From Pseudobutyrivibrio sp. ACV-2 (GTDB lineage Bacteria > Bacillota > Clostridia > Lachnospirales > Lachnospiraceae), in assembly GCF_900107545.1 (NCBI RefSeq), contig NZ_FNQZ01000009.1, forward strand, positions 97,910 to 161,909: a stretch of DNA of 64,000 nt. The letters run 5' to 3'. The translations under genes were made by a program, and so were the position numbers. Shown here in pieces: positions 7,709 through 14,726 of the stretch; position 1 is the first letter of the stretch, and every line of letters starts with the position of its first letter. A model generated the notes under the pieces. It did no database searches and was not told where the DNA came from. It saw only the letters and a list, made by a program, of their open reading frames with translations.

Positions 7709-9085
7709 CTTGGCCAAAATTGCCACTGTTTCCGTATGCATCGTATGACCAAATTGATCGCAGACCGTATACTTCTGCAAATGATAGCCTCGCTCCTCTA
7801 AATACTTGAGGTCTCGTGCTAATGTAGCGCTATCGCAGCTGACATATACTATGCGGTCCGGTTGCATTTTAACCATGGTGTCGAGGGCAACAGTATCGCA
7901 GCCTTTGCGAGGTGGGTCTACCATGATAACGTTTGGATGGGACATTTTTTCGTAGATTTCTGGAAGCACAACTTCCGCCTCACCGCAGTAAAATTCTGCG
8001 TTGGTCAGGCCATTAAGCTTTGCATTGGCCTTGGCGTTTTCAATGGCCTGAGGCACCACCTCAATACCGATTACCCGACCTGCGTGCTTTGCCATGGAAA
8101 GGGAGATTGTGCCGATGCCGCAATAAAGATCCCACACTTCTTCCTTACCAGTCAAACCTGCGTATTCCAATGCTCGACTATATAATCTCTCCATCTGGTC
8201 GTGGTTGACCTGATAGAAAGAATTAGCACTGATATCAAAGGCAATAGTATCGCCATTAGTAAGAGTGATAGTGTCTCGGATAGCTTCCTTACCATAGAGC
8301 ACCTTTGTCTCGTATCCCATGATTACATTATCACGGCGAGTGTTAATATTTAAAACTATAGAGGCAACCTCTGGCTCTACACTTCGTATATGCGATATAA
8401 GAGAATCCACCTGTGGTAGCCTGTCGCCATTTACCACTACACAAACCATTGTCTCACCTGTGGCCTTGCCTTCGCGCACCAGCACATGACGAATCAGACC
8501 TTTTCCTGTAGCCTCTTCATATGCAGCTACACCACATTCATTCATGTAATCTATTACCGTATATACGATATCCATGCTCTTTTTAGAGCAGATTTTGCAA
8601 TCATCTGTTGGAACTATTCTATGGCTTCTGGCACCATAAAATCCGGCAATTATATTTCCATCCTTATCCACACCGATAGGCACCTGTGCCTTGTTGCGGT
8701 AGCGAAGTGGCTCTGCCATACCAAGAATCGGCTCTCTTATAGACTCTACAAAAGCTCTGTCATAGCCGCCGATTTTAACCAGATTGTTGGCTACGATGTT
8801 GTCCTTAATCTCAAGCTGTTTCTCATAGGAAACCTGCATAATCTGGCAACCACCACACTGTTTTGCATTAGGGCAGGCAGGCTGTACGCGAAACTGGCTC
8901 GGCACAACTACTTCTTTTAATGCGGCAAAACAATAGGTCTTTTTGACCTTTGTGATGATGACATCACATACATCTCCCACCACTGCATCCTTGACAAAAA
9001 TGGTCACACCATCAGTGTGACCAATTCCTGCGCCCTCAAGGGACATATCTTCAATTGTAAGTCTTACAATATCATTTTTATTCAT
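7688..9085 (-). CDS. rlmD: 23S rRNA (uracil-1939-C5)-methyltransferase RlmD/RumA (465 aa)
   Basis: SAM-dependent enzyme that methylates a uracil of 23S rRNA. An N-terminal TRAM domain (about 1-60, LEGAGIGHTDG) is followed by iron-sulphur cysteines in CPNAKQCGGCQ near residue 80 and CKIC near 165. The SAM-binding motif VWDLYCGIGTISL, then VDPPRKGCD, and the catalytic-cysteine motif YVSCDSATLARDL near residue 420 follow. Length is complete for the family. Its start shares one base with the yhaM stop (TAATG), so the two are co-transcribed. The last residues after ETVAILAKK are encoded by a 24-bp repeat at the island border and may have been replaced by integration. Confidence 0.9.
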   Translation of the reverse strand: MNKNDIVRLTIEDMSLEGAGIGHTDGVTIFVKDAVVGDVCDVIITKVKKTYCFAALKEVVVPSQFRVQPACPNAKQCGGCQIMQVSYEKQLEIKDNIVANNLVKIGGYDRAFVESIREPILGMAEPLRYRNKAQVPIGVDKDGNIIAGFYGARSHRIVPTDDCKICSKKSMDIVYTVIDYMNECGVAAYEEATGKGLIRHVLVREGKATGETMVCVVVNGDRLPQVDSLISHIRSVEPEVASIVLNINTRRDNVIMGYETKVLYGKEAIRDTITLTNGDTIAFDISANSFYQVNHDQMERLYSRALEYAGLTGKEEVWDLYCGIGTISLSMAKHAGRVIGIEVVPQAIENAKANAKLNGLTNAEFYCGEAEVVLPEIYEKMSHPNVIMVDPPRKGCDTVALDTMVKMQPDRIVYVSCDSATLARDLKYLEERGYHLQKYTVCDQFGHTMHTETVAILAKKLYSII

Positions 9086-10035
9086 TAATTTCTTCCTGTT
9101 CTACGGATATTTGAATCAAGCAGACGGTTGAATCCCTGCCAGGTTAAATTGTTATCTTCAACATTTTCAAGTGCTTCGTAGATAGTCTCAAGCTTTGCAT
9201 CCAGATTGTCAGCAAAGGAAAGTGCAATAGCCTCTGCGATGGCTGGCTTCTTTGGTGAACCATATTCAAGCTCGCCGTGATGTGAAAGGATACAGTGAAT
9301 GAGCTCCTTACGCTTTACCTCTGGGAAGCCTGCGATATCGTCGATTGCTCTGTCAAGCATATTTGCCCCCACATAGATGTGACCAAGCAACTGTCCTTCA
9401 TCGGTGTAATCGTTACGTGGAAACTCTGAAAGCTCACGAACCTTTCCGATGTCGTGGAAAATAGCTGCTGTGATGAGCAAATCTCTATCTAAAAATGGAT
9501 ACTGTCCACTGAAGTAATCACAGTTGGTAGCTACTGAAAGTGTGTGTTCCAAGAGACCACCTGTGAATCCATGATGAACAGATTTGGCTGCTGAGTGTGA
9601 CTTGAACTGCTCGATGAAATCCTTGTCCTCAACAAAATATTTATTTAATAATGCTTTGAAATATGGAGTCTTAACAGAGTTGATGAGCTTCATCAAATCA
9701 GACCACATAACTCCTATATCTTTTTTGCTGGATGGGATGTAATCCGTAATTTCGAATTCTCCTGGATTAGCCTTGCGCAGGCGTTTGATATTAAACTGTA
9801 AAGCACCATTCCAGCTGGTGATATCACCTGTGACTGTGATGAAATCAAGCTCATCATAATCACTGATTCCCTCTGAATCAACGTCCCAGATTTTGGCGTC
9901 AATGGTGCCACTTTTGTCGCATAATGTCAGAGATTCAAAGGCCTTTCCTGTCTTTGAAATGCCCTGTGTCTTTTTCTTGCAGAGGTATGTCTCTGTCCCT
10001 CTGTCTCCCTCTTTGAGGGTGTTAATATACTTCAT
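9085..10035 (-). CDS. yhaM: 3'-5' exoribonuclease YhaM family protein (316 aa)
   Basis: Cytosolic RNA-trimming exonuclease of Firmicutes. Residues 1-95 form an OB-fold nucleic-acid-binding domain (ESLTLCDKSGTIDAKIWD). Residues about 150-280 carry an HD metal-hydrolase domain: HHGFTGGLLEHTLS, then AAIFHDIGKVREL with the HD pair, then ILSHHGE. Length matches Bacillus YhaM (about 314). First gene of the yhaM-rlmD operon, with a good promoter at 10096-10124. A small GC hairpin sits just before the ribosome site and might modulate translation. Confidence 0.9.
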   Translation of the reverse strand: MKYINTLKEGDRGTETYLCKKKTQGISKTGKAFESLTLCDKSGTIDAKIWDVDSEGISDYDELDFITVTGDITSWNGALQFNIKRLRKANPGEFEITDYIPSSKKDIGVMWSDLMKLINSVKTPYFKALLNKYFVEDKDFIEQFKSHSAAKSVHHGFTGGLLEHTLSVATNCDYFSGQYPFLDRDLLITAAIFHDIGKVRELSEFPRNDYTDEGQLLGHIYVGANMLDRAIDDIAGFPEVKRKELIHCILSHHGELEYGSPKKPAIAEAIALSFADNLDAKLETIYEALENVEDNNLTWQGFNRLLDSNIRRTGRN

Positions 10036-10095
10036 GTACTCTCCATTCTAAGCTCCTTCGGGAGCGGTGCAGCATAACTGCAAAAATCTTACTTC

Positions 10096-10124
10096 ATTAT
10101 AAGGGATGGACGGGAGATAATCAA
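10096..10124 (-). promoter_or_regulatory. Sigma-A-type promoter of yhaM-rlmD
   Basis: The minus strand has TTGATT at 10119-10124, a 17-base spacer and a perfect TATAAT at 10096-10101. That places the start of transcription about 55 bases before the yhaM ATG. Confidence 0.7.
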
Positions 10125-10191
10125 TGTGAAGTGAATGAGCGAAAATTTAAATTTTTTCTTTAATTTTTAGTCGTTTTCGCAATTTTTTTGT

Positions 10192-10228
10192 GATAGCATC
10201 AAAATAAAATAAACCCTGTAGGGATGCT
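10192..10228 (+). promoter_or_regulatory. Stem-loop in the beta-galactosidase 5' leader
   Basis: TAGCATC pairs with GATGCTA across a loop that itself contains CCCTGTAGGG. It ends four bases before the AAAGGAGA ribosome site. It could limit ribosome access or be a regulator site. No cre-like element was seen nearby. Confidence 0.4.
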
Positions 10229-10244
10229 ACAAAAGGAGACAACA

Positions 10245-12284
10245 ATGAGCAAAAAATTATTTCCACAAATCGATGGCCTGCTGCACGGAGGAGACTACAA
10301 TCCAGAGCAGTGGCTTGATATGCCTGAGATATTAGAAAAAGACATAAAATTAATGAAGGAAGCTGGAATAAATACAGTCACTATGGGAGTATTTTCCTGG
10401 GCTACACACGAGCCTACCGAAGGAAATATCAGCTTTGACTGGCTTTCACCTATCATGGATAAACTCTATGATAATGGCATATATACCATTTTAGCTACAC
10501 CTACAGGTGCACGCCCTGCATGGCTCGATGAAAAATATCCATCTGCTATGCGCTGCGACGAAAGAGGTGTTCGCAATCACCACGGTGTCCGACACAATCA
10601 CTGTATGCAGTCACCTGAATATCGCGAAAAGGTACGTATCATGGATACAGCCTTGGCTAAGAAATTTGCAAATCATCCAGGGCTTTTGATGTGGCATATC
10701 TCAAATGAATTCGGTGGATACTGCTACTGCGATACCTGCAGAAAGAAATTCCAGGAATGGCTTGCTAACCGCTACGACCATGACATCAATAAGCTAAACA
10801 AGGCTTGGTGGACTACATTTTGGTCCCATACCTTCAATAGCTTTGACCAGATTGATCCACCTTACGCCAACGGTGAAAATTGCGTCCTTGGCCTGAATCT
10901 GGATTGGAAGAGATTTTCCACCTGGTCAGCTACCGATTTCATGAGATTTGAAATCGATACCTTAAGAAAGGCTGGTGCCACCGAACCAACCACTACCAAC
11001 TACATGGAGATGTTTTACGACTATGACTACCACTACATGAGCCAGTTCATTGATGTCATCAGCTGGGATAACTACCCTGAAATGCACAACAGCTGGCAGT
11101 CAGATGCTGAACATCTTTTGGAGAGAAGCTTTAACCACGCCCTGTTTCGCAGCTTAAAGCCAGATCAGCCATTTATGATGATGGAGTCAGCCCCTGGTGT
11201 TGTAAACTGGCGTCCATACAATAAATATCGTCGTCCTGGCATGCACAAGCTCATTTCAATGCAGGCTGTGGCTGCAGGCTCCGACACCGTACAGTATTTC
11301 CAAATCAGAAAGAGTCGCGGCTCCTCAGAGCAGTGGCATGGTGCGGTCATTGACCATATCGGCACAAATGACACCCGCATTTTCAAAGAGGTTGCTTCAC
11401 TTGGAGCCGATTTAAAAAATATTGGCGAAGTAGCAGGCTCAATCTCTAAAAATCAGGTAGCCATTCTTTTCGATTGGGACAATCGCTGGGCCATCGATGA
11501 TGCCTGGGCACTTTCAAATGAAACTAAAAACTTCGACAAGACCTGCATTGAAATCTACAACGAATTCATGCGCTTTGGAATAGAACCTGATATCATTTCA
11601 TCAGACAGTGATTGGAGCAACTACAAAATCATCTGCGCTCCAATGCTCTATGTGCTTCACGATGGCATTGGTGAAAAGATTTCTGATTATGTGGAGGCTG
11701 GTGGTCAGTTTGCCAGCACCTACTTCACAGGATATGTTAATAAAGATTTGCTTGCAAATTTGGGTGGTTTTCCTGGACAAGGACTAGATAAAGTATTTGG
11801 ACTTAAGTCTGAGGAGATTGACACACTATACCCTGATGACAGAGTCACCATCAATATTTACGACAAAGTAAAAGGTACCTACCACTCTGTTCCAGTTCAT
11901 GACTATCAGGAAATGCTTCGAGATGTTACTGCAGATATTATCGCCAGATATGAAAATGATTATCTGGCAGGCAAGCCTGCTATTACTGCAAACGCATACG
12001 GTGAAGGCCATGCCTATTACGTAGCTTGCAGGACTGCCCAGCCTGACATAGAGTATCTCTATAGAGAAATGCTTGATAAAGCAGGTATCGTATATACGAA
12101 GTTGCCAATTGGAATAGAAAAACATATTCGCTACGCTGACGATGCGCAGTATGATTTCTACCTAAATACCAATACCGACACTACTTTCCTTACCGGCATT
12201 CATGGTAGAGACCTTCTAACTGGTGAAGATATAGATGGCACACTAGAACTAAAAAAATATCAGGTTACTATTATAAAACACTAA
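10245..12284 (+). CDS. GH42 beta-galactosidase (679 aa)
   Basis: Cytosolic retaining beta-galactosidase of glycoside hydrolase family 42, releasing galactose from short galactosides. The catalytic acid/base Glu is in HISNEFGGY (about residue 155) and the nucleophile Glu in MMMESAPG (about 314). Four cysteines around CYCDTC and an upstream DERG-linked Cys match the family zinc site. No signal peptide. The ATG at 10245 is chosen because AAAGGAGA lies six bases upstream; an ATG seven codons earlier has no ribosome site. It is a single-gene unit, plus strand, flanked by minus-strand genes, with a strong terminator. No sugar transporter is adjacent. Confidence 0.93.
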   Translation: MSKKLFPQIDGLLHGGDYNPEQWLDMPEILEKDIKLMKEAGINTVTMGVFSWATHEPTEGNISFDWLSPIMDKLYDNGIYTILATPTGARPAWLDEKYPSAMRCDERGVRNHHGVRHNHCMQSPEYREKVRIMDTALAKKFANHPGLLMWHISNEFGGYCYCDTCRKKFQEWLANRYDHDINKLNKAWWTTFWSHTFNSFDQIDPPYANGENCVLGLNLDWKRFSTWSATDFMRFEIDTLRKAGATEPTTTNYMEMFYDYDYHYMSQFIDVISWDNYPEMHNSWQSDAEHLLERSFNHALFRSLKPDQPFMMMESAPGVVNWRPYNKYRRPGMHKLISMQAVAAGSDTVQYFQIRKSRGSSEQWHGAVIDHIGTNDTRIFKEVASLGADLKNIGEVAGSISKNQVAILFDWDNRWAIDDAWALSNETKNFDKTCIEIYNEFMRFGIEPDIISSDSDWSNYKIICAPMLYVLHDGIGEKISDYVEAGGQFASTYFTGYVNKDLLANLGGFPGQGLDKVFGLKSEEIDTLYPDDRVTINIYDKVKGTYHSVPVHDYQEMLRDVTADIIARYENDYLAGKPAITANAYGEGHAYYVACRTAQPDIEYLYREMLDKAGIVYTKLPIGIEKHIRYADDAQYDFYLNTNTDTTFLTGIHGRDLLTGEDIDGTLELKKYQVTIIKH

Positions 12285-12302
12285 ATATTTTAGAAATAAC
12301 TA

Positions 12303-12328
12303 GAGCTCGGCAAAATTTTGCCGAGCTC
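12303..12328 (+). terminator. Terminator of the beta-galactosidase gene
   Basis: Perfect 26-base palindrome (GAGCTCGGCAAAA and its complement) followed by TTTTTCTT on the plus strand. On the minus strand the T-run is poor, so it mainly serves the plus-strand gene. Confidence 0.9.
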
Positions 12329-12334
12329 TTTTTC

Positions 12335-13126
12335 TTAATTTCTGCCCTTTACATTAACACTACCAAATGAACAATCTGCATCAATATTACTTCTTTCTGT
12401 GTTAGGTGCGATAATGTCCACATCACCGAAATCACATTCACAGTCAATCTTATCATAGTCTCCTGTGATGTCGATGTCACCTGCATTAACACTTACATCT
12501 GCTGTCTTTACTGTAGATTCCATAAGATTGATATCACCTGCATTGGCAGAAATTGTAACCTTATCTGCCTTAATATTATTGATATCAATATCGCCTGCAT
12601 TGGCTTCTAACTCAACCTTATCAGCAGCAACATCCTTAATATCAATATCACCTGCATTGGCTTCAATTGTAAACTCCTTCACCTGCACATCCTTGATATC
12701 GATATCGCCAGCTGAAACCTCAATCTTCAGTGAATCTAAGTTTGTGTTCTCAGGAATTTCAATATCAAGCTTGAATCCATCAACGCTGGCTGCAGTCTTA
12801 ACACTATCCTTCTGGACAATTGTAAGTTTGCCATTCTTAAGTTCTACTGTAGGTGCATATTTCTCAGGATACTTTGCATCCACTGTAAACTTGCTGCCAT
12901 ACTTGATATTTACATCTGTCTCACTCATATCGATGGTGATATCTGTCACCTTTTCATTTGTGAAATCGTAATTCTGAGTCTCAACATTTCCACTGCGCCA
13001 GCCATCGCTAAACCAGTGGAAACCACCGAAATTTACAATATGTCCCCAAACTGCTGCGATAACCACAATTAATGTTACTAACCAGATTATAACCAAGTAT
13101 TTCTTAGTCCATTTCTTATTATCCAT
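12335..13126 (-). CDS. Membrane-anchored DUF4097 beta-repeat protein (263 aa)
   Basis: One N-terminal membrane helix (KKYLVIIWLVTLIVVIAAVWG), then an extracytoplasmic beta-helix-like domain. The DUF4097 region shows five near-copies of NAGDIDI about 18-22 residues apart, typical of the right-handed parallel fold; function is not known. The start is the ATG at 13126, behind AGAGGAGG, rather than an in-frame ATG 29 codons upstream that would overlap the previous gene. Third gene of the padR-HAAS-DUF4097 operon, three bases after its neighbour. It is presumably an envelope-stress or adhesive partner of the HAAS protein. Confidence 0.8.
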   Translation of the reverse strand: MDNKKWTKKYLVIIWLVTLIVVIAAVWGHIVNFGGFHWFSDGWRSGNVETQNYDFTNEKVTDITIDMSETDVNIKYGSKFTVDAKYPEKYAPTVELKNGKLTIVQKDSVKTAASVDGFKLDIEIPENTNLDSLKIEVSAGDIDIKDVQVKEFTIEANAGDIDIKDVAADKVELEANAGDIDINNIKADKVTISANAGDINLMESTVKTADVSVNAGDIDITGDYDKIDCECDFGDVDIIAPNTERSNIDADCSFGSVNVKGRN

Positions 13127-13128
13127 TT

Positions 13129-14097
13129 TTAGTCCTCCTCTGCTTCTAAAACAACTTCCAACAGTCTGCGAGCGATGGCTCCAATTACCCAAATAATCCA
13201 TGTAATGTGCCAATCCATAGTAACGAAACTGATGATAAGATATAAACAGGTAACTGTTGGCCAGTAAACGTCCATAATTCCTTCTGCGAACTTATTGATA
13301 TACACGATATCACCTTTATCCTTTCCATAGTTGCCGCTGATAGTCTTTGAATCATTAAGCTTTAAAATCTTTTCGTAACTTCCCATTACTGTACTTGCAT
13401 AAATAATCATGCATACACCAGCACCTACAAAGTAGAAGAGGCAGCTGGAAATAATATCAACATCGATTGCTGCTATAGGAATCCAAAGAATGAATAACAT
13501 GATTGCTCCAGCAATCATAATAGCGTGAGGCATTTTAAAAGCTCTTCTCTTGTCCTTTACCATATCTGCTGTAGACATATCAATCTGGCAAAGCTCCTTA
13601 TCCAAGAAATCCCAATCTCTTCCTCTGATGCCTGCGAATACGAATAATGCCACTGCTACAGCGATGCTTATGAACATGCCGCAAATGCCAAATCCATCTG
13701 CCATACGACCTCTCATAAGGAATTCAAAAATGATTGGCCAGGTAACAGATGTGATGCAAAGGAAAACACCAAGACCAACTAAAAGGCCGTTGCCCTTCTT
13801 GAGGTTTAAATAATCCTCTACCTCTTCCATTCTAAGGAAGTGACGTGGCATTGACTCTTCGCGCTCATGAGTTTCCTGTAATTCCTTAACAAGTCCAAGA
13901 TCCTCAGCCAACTCGTCAAGATTTCCAAACTCTGAAATAACTGTACCAACAGCTGTGTTCTCGCTAACCCCATCAGCTATCAGTTCATTGTATTTATCTT
14001 CCATCATCTGCAACAGTTCAGCCTTCGCCTTTTTAACCTCTGGAGTGTTTGGCATGCTAGCGAACATTGCTTCAAGATAACTCTTTATTGTTTCCAT
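13129..14097 (-). CDS. HAAS/DUF1700-type integral membrane protein (322 aa)
   Basis: The N-terminal 80 residues form a HAAS (DUF1700, permease-prefix) domain with KAELLQMMEDKYNELIADG and AVGTVISEFGNLDELAEDLG. About five to six membrane segments follow (for example GLLVGLGVFLCITSVTWPII, IAVAVALFVFAGI, AIMIAGAIMLFILWIPI). Such proteins nearly always sit behind a PadR regulator and are thought to pass envelope signals. The PadR gene ends 26 bases upstream on the same strand. Confidence 0.8.
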   Translation of the reverse strand: METIKSYLEAMFASMPNTPEVKKAKAELLQMMEDKYNELIADGVSENTAVGTVISEFGNLDELAEDLGLVKELQETHEREESMPRHFLRMEEVEDYLNLKKGNGLLVGLGVFLCITSVTWPIIFEFLMRGRMADGFGICGMFISIAVAVALFVFAGIRGRDWDFLDKELCQIDMSTADMVKDKRRAFKMPHAIMIAGAIMLFILWIPIAAIDVDIISSCLFYFVGAGVCMIIYASTVMGSYEKILKLNDSKTISGNYGKDKGDIVYINKFAEGIMDVYWPTVTCLYLIISFVTMDWHITWIIWVIGAIARRLLEVVLEAEED

Positions 14098-14122
14098 ATT
14101 TTTCTCCTAATTAAAACCCTGT

Positions 14123-14467
14123 TTACTGTTCCTGATTAATAAATCTTTCAACTACTTCTTTGGTGAGTTCCCACTCTTCACATTTCTCGCGGTAAAATTC
14201 TTTTCCCGCTTCTGTGACTCTGTAATAAGTTCTTTTCTTTCCATTCCCCTCTGGGTCCGGGTCAGCAACGAATGATTCGATGTATCCGTTCTTCTCCATT
14301 CTGGTGAACGCCGAATAGAGTGTCGTCTCCTTGATTATGTATTTTTCTTCGGTGATTTGCTTTATCTGTTTTGATATTTCATAACCATAGGATGGCTCTT
14401 TAATAAGGATGCTAAGAATCATGGTATCGTTGTAGCCACGGATAACGTCACTACTGATTTCGCCCAT
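14123..14467 (-). CDS. PadR family transcriptional regulator (114 aa)
   Basis: Small winged-helix repressor: MILSILIKEPSYGYEISKQI is the PadR signature helix pair, followed by ETTLYSAFTRMEKNGYIES (recognition helix and wing) and a C-terminal dimer helix. Length is normal for the short PadR subfamily (PadR-s2). First gene of the padR-HAAS-DUF4097 operon. The promoter upstream overlaps an array of TACTACG repeats, so self-repression is very likely. Confidence 0.9.
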   Translation of the reverse strand: MGEISSDVIRGYNDTMILSILIKEPSYGYEISKQIKQITEEKYIIKETTLYSAFTRMEKNGYIESFVADPDPEGNGKKRTYYRVTEAGKEFYREKCEEWELTKEVVERFINQEQ

Positions 14468-14480
14468 ATGATTCCTCCTT

Positions 14481-14576
14481 TACTACGTCTAACATACTAC
14501 GAGAGATGTACTACGACAGATTTACTACGTCTGATGAAGTACTTCATCTATTGAAGTAAATATACTACGACAGATA
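14481..14576. promoter_or_regulatory. 14-bp tandem operator array (TACTACGACAGATN)
   Basis: TACTACG starts at 14481, 14495, 14509 and 14523, exactly 14 bases apart, and again at 14563. The extended unit is close to TACTACGACAGATN. The intervening bases (AAGTACTTCATCTATTGAAG) hold a partial palindrome. The array covers the region from the padR ribosome site up to the spacer of the padR promoter. It is probably the PadR binding region. Confidence 0.75.
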
Positions 14577-14587
14577 AAGTATGTCAA
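14559..14587 (-). promoter_or_regulatory. padR promoter
   Basis: Minus strand TTGACA at 14582-14587, a 17-base spacer and TATATT at 14559-14564. One TACTACG repeat begins inside the -10 box and fills the spacer edge, so a bound repressor would block polymerase. Confidence 0.85.
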
Positions 14588-14726
14588 CACTATTTTGGAA
14601 AATTTTTCTGAAAATTAAAAAACACCTGCATATATCTACAGTCATTTCAATGTAGGAAAAGCCCTATAATCATTGAAAAACCAAGATATATTGCAAGTGT
14701 CTTAGTAATAATATTTTAATGTATTT

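Noticed and set aside
10224..10244. N-terminal extension of the beta-galactosidase from the upstream ATG
   Set aside because: The ribosome site AAAGGAGA lies inside this extension and is spaced correctly for the ATG at 10245.
12465..12971. Plus-strand ORF of 168 codons with periodic Ile/Ser-rich sequence
   Set aside because: It is the exact antisense of the repeated NAGDIDI region of the DUF4097 gene; the regularity comes from that repeat and there is no ribosome site.
13550..13813. Plus-strand ORF opposite the HAAS-domain gene
   Set aside because: It is antisense to a well-supported coding region and has no ribosome site or recognisable domain.
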